Assembly (NCBI RefSeq): GCF_030272615.1
Contig: NC_081407.1
Span: 265,251,074 to 265,315,073 of the forward strand
Direction: 5' to 3'
Source of the DNA: Cryptomeria japonica
Taxonomy: Eukaryota > Streptophyta > Pinopsida > Cupressales > Cupressaceae
Length of the DNA stretch: 64,000 bases
The notes under the pieces are model-generated. The model was not told the origin of the DNA. It did not search any database and worked only from the letters and a program-made list of their open reading frames with translations. Every line of letters starts with the position of its first letter. Position 1 is the stretch's first letter. Both the position numbers and the translations under genes were made by a program. This document shows positions 1 to 10,700 of the stretch, in pieces.

Positions 1-140
1 TTTGTTTTCTCTGGTTTTGGGAATGTGCACCCCATCTAAGACATATATCAATTTTGTGTCTAGTTTTGGGCATGAAGCATCCCATGTAAGAGTTTGTTTT
101 CTTTGGTTTTGAGAATGAACACCTCATTTAAGACATGAAA
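1..140. repeat. Imperfect tandem repeat, about three units of 41-51 bp
   Basis: Three units share the pattern 'ggttttgggaatg' followed by 'caccccatctaagacat' (starts near 1, 52 and 93). A diverged version of the same array occurs at 50648-50816 in G1, so the repeat belongs to the 3' tail of the G1/G3 element family. Confidence 0.7.
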
Positions 141-359
141 AACTATAGTACAATATAGTACAAATAGGGAGATATGTATGCCCCCCTTTAAAATGTCAAC
201 ATAGCCCTATGTTGATGTCTTAAGGAAGCTAGAAACAAGGATACCCACCTTCAACACTAGGGAGATATCCTTTAGGCAACGATGTTCATAAATCCAAGCT
301 AAAGAGGCAATACTCTTACAAGCAAGGATAAGATAGCTGAAAAAGAGATATCTTGTAAC
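1..359 (-). mobile_element. G3 gypsy-type element, distal internal fragment left of the C1 insertion
   Basis: This stretch resembles the uninterrupted sequence at about 50640-51040 inside G1: both have tandem repeats, then a segment around 'gatgtcaacatag', then 'atatcttg' followed by 'gtaac' here and 'caac' there. In the G1 copy the similarity continues straight on, whereas here it stops at position 359 and resumes at 36713. The fragment is therefore the part of G3 left of the C1 insertion. 'gtaac' at 355-359 is the left copy of the C1 target-site duplication. No coding domain is visible. Confidence 0.75.
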
Positions 360-949
360 TATTAGTAGCAAAGAGGAGGAAAACTGAGAGGGGGGGTGTG
401 AATTATTTTTCACCAGATCTACAAACTTAACTACAAAAATAAAACCGATAAACTGCAATAATAATAAAGACAAGAAAATTGATAGCACAACACACAATGC
501 CAAGATTTTGACATGGATAACTCAGTTAAGGGAAAAAACACGGTGGGAATCTACCCACAGTAAGATGACACTCTACAACAGTATGTGAAAATATTACTAT
601 GGGGAATGCACATGCATTCAGGCACACTACCTAGATCTCACTGCTCAAAAGATAATGACCTAGAAGGCTACAACCCTTAGGGAAGTTTGACTGACTTACA
701 ACAAGATTCTGACTACAATCCAGAAGAAATGAATTGAAAGAATAACATCTCCAAATGCTCGATTATAGTTTTGGTTAAGCACAAATGTCTCCCCTACAAC
801 ACCAATCTCTCCTCAATCACAATGCCAAAGGATGTATTCATCAACCTTGATAACAAGGTTAGCTAAACACTCAACTCACAATTACAAAATTACATCACAT
901 GATACAAAGACCGATCACTAGACCAATATAATGATTTACATGACATAGC
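360..949 (-). repeat. C1 3' LTR, left part
   Basis: This matches the C1 5' LTR (35475-36707) from its left end ('aaagaggaggaaaactgaga') up to the N1 insertion at 949. The expected TG end has changed to 'ta' at 360. Compared with the 5' LTR it lacks 88 bp between two 'attca' repeats near 835, which removes the TATA-like box. The poly-G run near 394 is the reverse complement of the poly-C near the LTR 3' end. Confidence 0.85.
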
Positions 950-2182
950 TATTGGCATTTGACTGAACCAGTAAAGATTGTTGGTGTTTTACAATTGGTA
1001 AATGATTAATTGGTGAATGTGATGAAGAGATTGAGATTCATGTTTGATGACTAATTATTGTGTTGTCATTGATGGAAACAATGTTTTTGTGGTCATCTAA
1101 GTCTTAGAAGCCAACCGGTAAGGTATAACCGGTATAGAGGACAGTTTACCAATGAATCGGTAATTTGGATCTCAACCAGTAATTGAGAAAGAGTTGCATT
1201 CCGACAACCGGTACAGGCAATTCATGAAAATTTGGATGATGTGGTTTTGCAATAGTGATGGAGACAAGTATTTGGAGCTATGTTCATAACCATACTGGTA
1301 GATTCAACTAGACGAGTGAGATTTGATGTACAAAGCAAACATTTTGATGAACACTTAACCGATAGTGATATAGTCACTTAAATCGATAAAATGGCAAAGG
1401 TTTTAATTTGTTATGTCGGTGGCCAACATAAGTAAAGCGTGTGATGTAAGTTTGTCTAGATTCATTGAACCTAGGAAATTATTCCAAGGTTGTAGCCGAC
1501 TAAATGTAAATGTTTATAAAAACTGTGATGAGGTATCAAGTCGGTATGTATATAAATGAGTATGTGTGTGAGATAGAAGGCGAAAAAGGTGAAGTTGATT
1601 GTGCGGTGTTTTGTGAAGCTCTATATTGATGTGTTATTGATGTTTTGAGGATCTGAAGTGGATCTTATTAGACACAAAGGTGTTATATGAAGATCATTTG
1701 AACTGTTGTTTCCCTAACAGTTTGCAGTAGTAAAATCCCTTAACCGGGTAGGTTCTAATAGGCCTTAATCTGTAAATACCCTAATAGGTTAGCTCTATAT
1801 CAGAGTGTTAGATACTCTTGTGAGGTTGATCCTAACAGGTCATAGCTCCTAATAGGTCTTATCATTTAAATACCTTAACTGGGTGACTCCTAACCAGGTC
1901 TGCTCCTAATAGGGCATAGTTGTAAGACCTTAACCGGTCAAGATTTTTATTCTGCAGATATTGAATCTTTTAGGTATTATCTCCCACCGTGGTTTTTCCC
2001 TTTTGGGTTTCTACGTATAACCTCTTGTGTTATGTGGAATTTATTTTATTGGGCATTAGCTTATGTGGTGATATTCCTCTTATGTTTGATTAGTTTTAAA
2101 GTGTTTAAGTTGGTGATCAGACTCATATTGTTTTTGCTTGCATTGATTGACCCCCCCCTCTCAGTGCCTTATAAGTTTATCA
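950..2182 (+). repeat. N1 5' LTR
   Basis: It aligns over its whole length with 5448-6677. It ends 'ccttataagtttatca', directly followed by the primer-binding site. It contains a TATA box near 1549, the conserved U5 phrase CCCACCGTGGTTTTTCCC near 1983, and a C-tract near 2150. It keeps more CCGG/ACCGGT sites than the 3' copy, where many appear as CTGG, CCAG or CCAA. Confidence 0.92.
1549..1556 (+). promoter_or_regulatory. Probable TATA box of the N1 5' LTR
   Basis: TATATAAA lies about 430 bp upstream of the conserved U5 motif. The same sequence is kept in the 3' LTR ('gtatgtatataaatgag' near 6045), which supports a U3/R promoter role. No transcript evidence is available. Confidence 0.5.
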
Positions 2183-2184
2183 AT

Positions 2185-2196
2185 TGGTATCAAAGC
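2185..2196 (+). other. N1 primer-binding site
   Basis: TGGTATCAAAGC starts two bases after the LTR end. It matches the plant initiator-methionine tRNA primer site (TGGTATCAGAGC) with one difference. Confidence 0.85.
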
Positions 2197-2244
2197 CGAC
2201 CTTTTTTGAGGATTAACCACTTGAGAAGGACTCTTGAGGTAGAC

Positions 2245-2484
2245 ATGGGGGATATGCGTTATAGAGAGATGTCTCAGAAACTTATTGAAATTGAGGAATC
2301 CCTAGAAACTTTGAGAGGCAAGTATAAAGCTTCACTTGCCAAAATGAAAGAGCTTACTGAACAACTGTTGGAAGTCTCTGAAAGTAGCTCTTCTGATGAA
2401 GCAAACATAGATGCATTGGTTGATGAAGTGGAGAAACTGAATGGTGAGAAAACTAACTTGAGGAGAGAGCTTGAAGAAAATTAA
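2245..2484 (+). CDS. N1 ORF1: short coiled-coil protein
   Basis: An open frame starts at the ATG at 2245, just downstream of the PBS; the same frame is open further upstream into the LTR, but that part is not expected to be translated. The product is about 79 residues, almost wholly charged and heptad-like (for example IEIEESLETLRGKYKASL and DALVDEVEKLNGEKTNL), predicting a coiled coil. A TAA ends it at 2484. The next long frame is offset, so ORF1 may be the N-terminus of one larger N1 protein separated by a frameshift. I recognise no family. It does not resemble a copia gag. Confidence 0.5.
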   Translation: MGDMRYREMSQKLIEIEESLETLRGKYKASLAKMKELTEQLLEVSESSSSDEANIDALVDEVEKLNGEKTNLRRELEEN

Positions 2485-2591
2485 CATGATCTAAATGGGA
2501 TGGAAGAGCAATGATAGTGAACAATATCAATGATTCAACAATGAAATATGCTTCAATAGTGATTGGTTACCGGATATAGTATTCAAGTAGG

Positions 2592-4886
2592 ATGAATAGT
2601 GTACCGACAACTACTATTCATACTGCTTATTGGATGATCAAAGAAGATGTTGATTATGACCTATCTGAAGCATTGAGGAGTCAATTAATGCTGAATCTGG
2701 AGGCCATTAAGAAGGACACAAGGTTGAGGTTCAAATTTGGTCAACTCATTCTTGGTCTATCCTTTTATTTTCAAAATTGCTTTCCTGGTATTGGGGATAT
2801 TCAATGGATTGGAGGCACACCTTCTTTGATGCAAATGAAGAATAACATTAAGATGCTTGGTAATGATTTTGATAAGATTGCATGGGGATACCTTAAGGAT
2901 TTTTAGAAGAAAATGCATGCAAGAGAAAGGATACCGACAGAGGTAGTTAACCGGTATGAAAACACAATGTTCTTTATGGTGGACATAGACACTTGCATGA
3001 TGGAAGTTGTAGACCCCCAAACTACCTGGGTTATGCCCATGGGGTATGAAGTTCATAAGAAACTGCTAATTGCATATGCTAACCATTTACTTGGACAACC
3101 GGTAGATACAACAACAAAATGTTTTGGCACTTACAAGGAGAAATCCCTTCAAGTGCACTTGGAACTTAACCAACTGGTAATTGCAAAGGTTAGAAAGGAA
3201 GTTGAAGCATTTGCAGAGCAAGAAGGATTCACAAAGGAAGCCATTGTTGAAGCAAGAGAAAAGAATGTTGCTAAACAGGTCGGAACATCAAGTGCTCCCA
3301 CCGACACCTCCAACGGTATGCAAACAAGAGATGGAAAAGAGAAAGTTGCAAAAAAAGAAAAACCAGCAGCTATTAAGAAAGAGAAACCAATAGGAAAATC
3401 ATCAAAGATTCAATCCCAGAGAAGCGGAAAGATCGTTGATCCTCCAACTGCACCGGTTAAAACCGGTAAAAGAAAGAAGCAACAAGCATAGAAACCAGCA
3501 CTAGTAGATACAGATGATGAATACACTATATCTGAGAAAGCAAACAAAGCCCTAAGGGTCAGTGGTAAGAAATCTAAGGTTGTTGGAACCTCCACTGTCA
3601 AATCTATGAAGAAACTGGTAAATAAACCTAGTTCTCTTGATAAACTGTTAAGAAGTATTAAGTATTATGGTGTTCTTAAGGGATTGAATAAATTGTTTGA
3701 TAATCATGGTGAGAATGAACCAAGGCAAATAGAAGATGCAGTTGTTTACATGATGAATAAATATAGTAAATCCCTTATTGAATTGCAAGGGAAAATTCCC
3801 AATTCTTTATACAATAAAATTGATGCAAGGTGGCAAGCTGCAATGAAGCAAGACAAAGATTTTGTTGAGTACACACTAAAAAATCTTCAATCGAAAGCCA
3901 CAAAGGAAGAATTAGATGATATTTTGTTGAAAGAAAGATCTTCCTTTAGATCTAAGAAAAGACTAACAAGGATGTTAATTGGTGAGACCCAATCAGTCCA
4001 AAAAGAGACTGAAATTTTGTTACATAAATCTTTGGGTGTAATTCCTACTGAAGAGGAATATGACGAGGATGATGAACCTAGAAAGCTTAAGGGTGAAGAT
4101 TTTCTAGAAGGCGTTAAACCTATTGATTTTGAGCCAGATGGCATAGTGATGGGAGATCAACTGTTAGATGATCAACCGATGAACACACCAACTAAACCGG
4201 TGATTATACCTGATGATGATAATGGTGATAATGTTGATAATCTAGATGTGTATGATGTAGATGTTCAGATGTCTGAACAACATGAGCAGAATCAAGAACA
4301 GGAAGGAAGGAAAGATGGAGAAGATGATGATGGATTAAGCATTCAAGCACCCTTGGACATGGATAAATTGAGTTCTACTATGTTGATGGAGATTGCAACT
4401 ACCATGCAATCCCGAGCTAAAAAGAAGAGGATGAAATAACAACAAAAGGATGCAGAGACCATAAGGAATCCAATAGAAATTTTGTCTAGTCTCCTACTAG
4501 AGACTGATACAGGAAATTTTGCCACTCCTATTGGCAAACTTGGATAACTTGTTTCTGATGTCGGTGAGTAGATGAAGTCATTAGAGGATGCAACTTATGT
4601 CAATGTGGAGAAAATCTACAAGAAGAAAAAAACAAAGCACTTAATGTCTGAAATTGATAAAGGTGAAGTGGCTCTTACTGTTAATAAGGATTATTTGATG
4701 GAAGCACTAGAAACCAGAGGTAAAATCCTCTCTACTATTTCAACATTTTCTTTATTTTGTGGTGATTTAAAGAAGAAAAGGGAAGAAGCTGAGCATGAAC
4801 TTGAGGTTCTAAGTGAGTCATTTACTCCCCTTAATGACTCTGCTATTCATTTTGGTAGATCAGTTGTAAACTTCAGCACAAGCTAA
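2592..4886 (+). pseudogene. N1 ORF2: large protein of unknown function, broken by five stops
   Basis: One reading frame continues from 2592 to 4886 (about 765 codons), interrupted by TAG at 2904, TAG at 3489, TAA at 4437 and two more stops near 4542 and 4569. The N-terminal ~100 residues look globular (motifs SEALRSQLMLNL, RFKFGQLILGL, FFPGIGDIQW-like). A lysine-rich stretch follows near 3320-3480 (EKVAKKEKPAAIKKEKP, KTGKRKKQQA), then a helical charged region, a strongly acidic region near 4040-4340 (EEEYDEDDEP, EDDDGL) and a basic end (RAKKKRMK). I see no zinc knuckle, D-S-G protease, integrase or RT motif. The frame may be a captured host sequence or a strongly diverged structural protein; it might be related to plant transposon-associated proteins, which I cannot verify here. 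Confidence 0.6.
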
Positions 4887-5161
4887 AAGTATATGAGCAG
4901 GAACAGGTGAAGAGAGTCAGATCCGTGTAGGAACTTCAAACACAACTTATACCGAAGATCGAATTCTTGCAGAGAGAATACAAGGAATCTGAAGCCATTT
5001 TTGCTACATCTGAAATGAGCATTGTTGATGCAATGGAGGAGCTAGCTAGACAAATAAAGACTCATGTGGAGATCATAGGCATAATTTTAGAGACATGGCA
5101 CAATGACTTTAAATATTTGAAGTCTCATTTTAGTGATGTTTTTTCAAGAAATCTTGTGTAA
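4880..5161 (+). pseudogene. N1 ORF2 C-terminal tail, shifted frame
   Basis: After the stop at 4886 the coding signal continues in another frame. It reads as a coiled-coil-like, charged stretch (VYEQEQVKRVR, then LQREYKESEAIFATSEMS, then EELARQIKTHVEIIGI) and stops at 5161. One in-frame TAG occurs near 4928. It is most simply the C-terminus of the same protein after a frameshift. Confidence 0.45.
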
Positions 5162-5447
5162 TGACTTTGTGACTCTTATATCTATATGCTCTGATGCAAA
5201 TTTTGATATCACATGTATTTATTTTTCATGTATGTACTTCTTTATTTGGCATTGTTGTCAAAGGGGGAGCAAGAGTTGGAGAGTTAGTCAGTGAAAATTT
5301 TGTATGCAATAATATGAGTATTGTACTTGTTTGTTATAGCATGCAATTGCTAAGGGGGATTATATGTCATGAAGTCAATTTTTGTTTTGAACACTTAGTT
5401 GACAAATTTTTTCCTAAGTGTTTCCATCAATGCCAAAGAGGGAGAAT
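5162..5447 (+). other. N1 3' untranslated region and polypurine tract
   Basis: No frame is visible. Purine-rich stretches 'caaagggggagcaag' (near 5260) and 'ctaagggggat' (near 5351) precede the true polypurine tract 'tgccaaagagggagaa' at 5432-5447, which abuts the 3' LTR. The 'tgccaaag(a/g)gggaga' form is shared with C1, C2, C3 and C4. Confidence 0.75.
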
Positions 5448-6677
5448 GTTGACATTTGACTGAACTGGTAAAGACTGTTGGTGATTTGCAACTGGTATAT
5501 GATTAATTGGTGAATGTGATGAATAGATTGAGATTCATGTTTGATGACTAAGTCTTGTGTTGTCATTGATGGAAACAATGTTTTTGTGGTCATCTAAGTC
5601 TTGGAAGACAATCGATAAGGTATAACCAATACAAATGATAGTTTACCAATGAGCCAGTAATTTGGATCTCAACTGGTAAATCGAGACAGAGTTGCATTTT
5701 GACAACTGATATAAGCGATTCATGAAAAGTTGGATGATGTAGTTTTACAATAGTGATGGAGACAAGCATTTGGAGCTATGTTCATAACTGCATTGGAAGA
5801 TTCAACTGAACAAGCAAGATTTGATGTATAGAGTAGACATTTTGATGAACACTTAACGAGTAGTGATATAGTCACTTAAATCAGTAAAACAACACAGGTT
5901 TTAATTTGTTATGTCAGTGGCCGACATAAGTAAAGTGTGTGATGTAAGTTTGTCTAGATTCATTGAACCTAGGAAATTGTTCCAAGGTTGTAGCCGACTA
6001 AATGTAAATGTTTATAAAGTGTGATGAGGTATCATGTCGGTATGTATATAAATGAGTATGTGTGTGAGATCGAAGGCGAAAAAGGTGAAGTTGATCCCGT
6101 GGTGTTTTGTGAAGCTCTGTATTGACATGTTATTGATGTTTTGAGGATTTGAAGTGGATCTTATCAGACACAGAGGTTTTATATGAAGATCATTTGAATT
6201 TTTATTTTTGTAATAGTTTGTAGCAGTAAAATCCCTTAACCGGGTAGGTCCTAACAAGACTTAATCTATAAATCCCCTAACAAGGTAGCTCTATATCAGA
6301 GTGTTAAATCCTCTTGTGAGGTTGATCCTAATAGGTCATAGCTCCTAACAGGGCTTATCAATTAAATCCCTTAACCGAGTGACTCCTAACCAGGTCTACT
6401 CCTAACAGGGCATAGTTGTAAGGCCTTAACCAATCAAGATTTCTATTCTACAGATAGTGAATCGTGTGGGTATTATCTTCCACTGTGGTTTTTCCATTTT
6501 GGGTTTCCACATATAATCTCTTGTGTTATGTGGAATTTGTTTAATTGGGCATTAGTTTATGTGGTGACATTCCTCTTATGCTTGATAAGTTTTAAAGTGT
6601 TTAAGTTGGTGATCAGACTCATATTGTTTTTGCTTGCACTAATTCACCCCCCCTCTTAGTGCCTTATAATTTTATCA
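5448..6677 (+). repeat. N1 3' LTR
   Basis: It starts TGTTGACATTTGAC and ends 'ttttatca'. It is followed by the ATAGC duplication. Compared with the 5' LTR it has lost many CpG sites, for example 'gacaaccggtacag' became 'gacaactgatataag'. Confidence 0.92.
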
Positions 6678-7251
6678 ATAGCATGGACCTAATTCAAATT
6701 CCCAAACATGCAATACCATTGGAAATCACACCAAGAACAACCGCAACATGCTACACCACCATAAATACCACATAACATGAAAATCATCACTGGTTCATGA
6801 AAATCACCAATAACTTGCACAACAATCAATGCAGATCATAAAAACAAATAGGACACAATTAGGAAACACCAAAAAGAATGTTAGAATCATCAATAACAAC
6901 TGCACCAACACCACTTATCAAATCTTCATCTGTCAACGTCTGAAAACTCAAGAACACAACCAATCAACGACTATCACGAAGAAAGATAACTTGCAAAGCA
7001 CCAAATCACAAACCATCTGAATTGAAGATACACAATACCATCCCAAACATCATCCTAAAATCTCAGCTTAAGATCTTATCACACCAGAATATATTAGAGG
7101 AAATACTGAACTTTGTAAAGCACTAGTCAACAAAACAAAACTGCCAACCGGATCACAAGATCTTCTCAATTACCAGAGCAATTCACGTGAATATGTTGAC
7201 ATCAATGACAACAACATATCCTACAGCATCAATGTCCAACAATCTCCAACA
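6678..7251 (-). repeat. C1 3' LTR, right part
   Basis: After the ATAGC duplication the C1 LTR resumes ('atggacctaattcaaattccc'), matching 36136-36707 in the 5' LTR. It ends 'tctccaaca' at 7251, which reads TGTTGGAGA on the element's strand. Together with 360-949 it makes an LTR of about 1.16 kb. Open frames here have no domain and no conserved partner. Confidence 0.88.
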
Positions 7252-7583
7252 ATCTCCCCCTTTGGCATTGATGGCAACATATGAATGTGAAAAACAATCG
7301 ATGCAAAGAAATAAGATATCTCTAGTAAACTCCCCCTAAGATCAAGACATATAAAGTAGTTTTTCACATGATCTCTCTCTCCCTTTGACATAAATGCCAA
7401 AGATATCAAAACAAATAACCAAACACACTCTCTCTCCTCAAATCAGAAACATGAATCTTGGGAATCTCAGAAATATCTCCCCCTAAAACACAAACTACTC
7501 CACCAAAGTAGCAACACCAACTCATCAATCCAGATAAAAAGATAAGACTCTGAAGTCCAACGGATTGATGCAAATCAATGTAT
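7252..7583 (-). other. C1 polypurine tract and PPT-like array
   Basis: On the minus strand the tract 'gccaaagggggagat' (7252-7266) lies next to the 3' LTR. Further purine runs 'cttagggggagt' (about 7329-7340) and 'tagggggagatat' (about 7473-7485) lie upstream of it. No coding frame is present between the RNase H stop near 7584 and the LTR. C2, C3 and C4 share this spaced array of PPT-like runs. Confidence 0.7.
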
Positions 7584-8373
7584 CTAGTTCTCATCAGGAG
7601 GGGTGGATACCCCTAACTTGTCTCTCAAATAGACAAATGTATCTAGAGGCAAAGGCTTAGTGAAAATATCAGCAATTTGTTCCTTTGTAGATACATACTC
7701 TAGCTTCACCTTCTCTTCACTAACTTGCTCTCTTAAGTAATGATATTTGATTGATACATGTTTAGTCTTTGAATGTTGCACCAGATTCTTTCACATGTTA
7801 ATAGCACTATAATTATCATAGTAAATGAAAATAGGCTCATCATAGATAACTCTGATATCTTTCAACATTTGCTTCATCCAAAAATACCTGAGTGCAATTA
7901 CTAGCAACAACAATGTACTCAGCTTCAACATTAGATAAAGATACTAAATCTTGTTTCTTACTAGTCCATGAAACTGGTTTTTTACCCAAAAATAATGCTC
8001 CACCAGTAATGCTCTTCCGGTCATCTACATCACTAGCCCAATCAACATCAATGTAAGCACATAGCATGAAATCATCATTCCTCAGATACCACAAACCATA
8101 GTCCATAGTTCCCTTCAAGTATTTGAATATCCTCTTCACAACATTGACATTACTCTCTTTCAGATCAGCTTGATATATAGCAGCCATGCACACAACATGC
8201 ATAATATCCAGTCTAGTCTGAGTAAGATATAGCAGTCCACCAGCCATAGATCTGTTCAAGCTCTGATTAGCTTTCGTAGATTCATCATTCTTAGACAATT
8301 TACAACCAGTCACCATAGGAGTTCTGATAGGTTTGGAGTCATCTAACCCAAATTTCTTTAGCAATTCCTTCAC
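7584..8373 (-). pseudogene. pol: C1 RT C-terminus and RNase H
   Basis: The reading frame carries the copia RT/RNase H junction: KELLKKFGLDDSKPIRTPM, then GGLLYLTQTRLDI, then the RNase H signature around DVDWASDVDDRKS and SNVEAEYIVVASN. It ends with the conserved tail KTKHVSIKYHYL, KEQIADIFTKPLP and LRDKLGVSTPP. A deletion and frameshift near 7870-7840 break the frame before the tail. RNase H would degrade the RNA strand of the DNA-RNA hybrid during reverse transcription. The gene is not functional as it stands. Confidence 0.9.
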
Positions 8374-8418
8374 ATATTTAGTTTAAGATATAAATATACC
8401 TTTTTTAGTTTGTAGAAT

Positions 8419-9030
8419 CTACAAACCTAAGAAAAAATTCATCTCACCAATCATATACATCTCAAATTCTTTTTGCATATCACTGACAAACTTCATGCTA
8501 AAGTCATCGTCACCTCTAAAGATAATATCATCAACAAAGACTTCAACAATCAAGATGTTATCATTCTCAATCTTAAAGTACATATTACTATCAACAACAC
8601 CTTTAATGAAACCCAATTTTAACAAATAATTATCTAGTCTAGCATACCAGGCTCTAGGGGCTTGTTTCAATCCATAAAGAGCTTTCTTCATCTTCCATAC
8701 CATGTCTCCATAATCTGACAATGAAAATCCATCAGTTTGCTCAATGTAGACTTCTTCCTCAAGATCACCATTCAAAAAGGTAGATTTTACATCCATCTGA
8801 TATACCTTGAAATCTTTATAAGAAGCATATGCAAGCAACAGTCTAACAGCTTCAAGTCTAGCCACCAGAGAAAAAGTCTCCTCATAGTCAATTCCTTCTT
8901 TTTGTGAATATCCTTTATAAACCAGTCTAGCTTTGTTTCTAACAACTTCACCAGCTTCATTCAATTTGTTCCTGAATACCCATTTAGTACCTATAACATT
9001 CTTATTCTTAGGTCTAGCACAAGCTCCCAA
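8419..9030 (-). pseudogene. pol: C1 reverse transcriptase domain
   Basis: About 200 residues are open. Typical copia RT motifs are visible: [15 protein letters not shown] near the start, [37 protein letters not shown], and the catalytic region FVDDIIF (copia YVDD equivalent). It ends in [11 protein letters not shown], followed by a stop. The usual E-E-Y/F-x-x-T-F-x-P-V motif reads [14 protein letters not shown]. Nearest relative in the window is C3. Confidence 0.92.
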
Positions 9031-9464
9031 GTGTTATTCTTTTCAATCTGATCTAGTTATTCTTCCATAGCTCTCATCCAATTTTCATATTTAAAAGCTT
9101 CAACAACATCTTTAGGTTCAACTTTAGAAATCAAACACACTTCTTTAGCACCTAACCTTCTTCTAGTCATCACACCTTTATTTTTATCACCAATAATCTG
9201 ATTTTCAGAATGATTCAATCTTACATTCCTCAGAGTCTTTTGATTGTTCAGATTCTCAGGTTCCTACACCTCTTCACCGACAACAGCAACATCTGGATTA
9301 ACAGTCTCTACCGAATCAGTCTTCTTAGGTTCTTTAGTCTAAATAGGGAATAAAACAACATGTTGTCCATCATCATATACACATGCTCTGATCTTCCCAA
9401 GGTTCTCATCCAGCTTCACATTTGCACTTTCCACTTTCTTTCTTTGTCTCTTATTATAGCACTG
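9031..9464 (-). pseudogene. pol: C1 integrase C-terminus to RT linker
   Basis: Translating the minus strand gives the usual linker in several frames: RCYNKR-type sequence at the right end, KVESANVKLDE, NVRLNHSENQIIGD, then EVCLISKVEPKDVVEAF. Stops occur. The right end (9465-9469, GTAGG) is cut by C5 and the sequence resumes across C5 and C4 at 30107. Confidence 0.8.
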
Positions 9465-9469
9465 GTAGG

Positions 9470-9932
9470 TGTTGGTGTAAATAATTATTCATCATGGATA
9501 TTATTACACTATACTTAAGTTTACTTAGGAAATGCATTTCATAATAGTTTGGGTATGAGACACTTGGGTGTTTGTGCCACATTGGGATAGTGTGTGTAGG
9601 AGAATTTCCACCTTTTATGGTGTGATCTTGTTGTTACACTCCACATTCAGTGGGTGATCCACCTCATGTGGACTATTATATTATTTCTCCTACCTACCCA
9701 CACCTATTTCCTACCTACCCTTGTTTCTTATTGAGCCACATTTCATGTTTGTGTGCTCACATATCCATATAGCCTTGCCTATATAAGCAGGCTTATATTC
9801 ATTGTATGTAATGCTTAATGATCCAGTTGATCATATTTTTCATCTTGATAGAATACAGTTTATTTATATCATCTATTTTGTTCTCTCTTATTTGTGCTTT
9901 CCATTGCCTCTTGATCTTGGCAAAATCTCACA
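9470..9932 (+). repeat. C5 5' LTR
   Basis: It starts TGTTGGTGTAAATAATT and ends 'aaaatctcaca', directly followed by the PBS. It contains TATATAAG at 9780-9787 and a pyrimidine-rich end. Confidence 0.93.
9780..9787 (+). promoter_or_regulatory. Probable TATA box of the C5 LTR
   Basis: TATATAAG is present in both C5 LTRs (also 13527-13534), about 150 bp before the LTR end, a usual U3/R placement for a short copia LTR. Confidence 0.6.
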
Positions 9933-9945
9933 TGGTATCAGAGCC
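9933..9945 (+). other. C5 primer-binding site
   Basis: TGGTATCAGAGCC abuts the 5' LTR and matches the plant initiator-methionine tRNA 3' end without a visible change. Confidence 0.92.
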
Positions 9946-10700
9946 ATTAGAGTGTCATTGGTTTGCCAATTGAGAGAAATTTGATGCTATTTGGGGTTTG
10001 CATTTTAGAATTTTCTATTGTAGGTTATTATTGAAGCTTGATGGATCAAATCTGAGGTTACCATTGGATTGAGGAGGTCCAAGAAAGTCAGTTTTGCCTT
10101 TTGTTTCCTCCAAATCGGATTTTGGAGGCCAAATCTAGAGGCATTGGAAGTTTGAAGCCACAACGGAAATTTTCTAGAAATTATAATTTTGCAGGCGATT
10201 TTCAAATAGCGATATCTCAGTCATCCGAACTCCTTTTTTCGAGCAATTTGTTTTTTTTTGAGATATAATTTCATGATCTGTACAATGGTGCAGGATTTTT
10301 CTATTTCTTGGATACAGGTTTTTTGGAAATCATGAAATCTTTATTTTTACAACTTTGGAGGCTTCATTTGGGCTCATATGGACTCCTTTTCAGGTGCCAT
10401 TTTTTTTGAAAGTGCATATTTTTTCATCTACTTTCATAATCTACCATTTGTTTGCAGTAATTTTAAGTAGAAATTGTACTTTCATTATTTGGCCATTTTT
10501 GGCATATTTGGTACTTGCATTTTGCTTGGATCTCAGTTTAGATCACTAGCAGTATTTGTTGAAGTCTCTTAGATCTCATTTTGAGAAGTTGTAAATTGAA
10601 ACCAAAAGTCCACCTTGCCATTGTTTGCAAGTGGCCTATTGTACATGCACTACATATAAAGTGCCAAAATCATCATTTTTTAGGGGGGTACTTTGATTGA
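9946..10700 (+). other. C5 untranslated leader
   Basis: The 755 bases between PBS and gag hold no supported gene. T-rich runs and stops occur in all frames. A TGA at 10698-10700 precedes the gag frame, so the original gag ATG appears lost or altered. Confidence 0.6.

Larger units (their letters stand above)
950..6677 (+). mobile_element. N1: non-autonomous LTR retrotransposon with a coiled-coil ORF
   Basis: Two direct LTRs (950-2182 and 5448-6677) enclose a 3.27-kb internal region. The 5-bp duplication ATAGC flanks the element (945-949 and 6678-6682), and the outer flanks join into an uninterrupted C1 LTR when N1 is removed. The first LTR base pair is TA rather than TG (mutated), while the 3' copy starts TGTTGACATT. 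PBS and PPT are of the copia type used by C1, C3 and C4. The internal region contains no gag zinc knuckle, protease, integrase, RT or RNase H; it holds a broken frame for a coiled-coil, lysine-rich protein. N1 must have used another element's enzymes to move. Confidence 0.92.

Noticed and set aside
207-503. Open frames crossing LTR ends on the minus strand (207-503 and 35477-35695)
   Set aside because: They span the LTR border and U5, are hydrophobic because of poly-pyrimidine tracts, and are the same LTR segment in both places.
2032-2244. N-terminal extension of N1 ORF1 into the LTR
   Set aside because: It runs through the LTR end and PBS, where transcripts start or are primed. The hydrophobic sequence is LTR-derived; the ATG at 2245 is the first one after the PBS.
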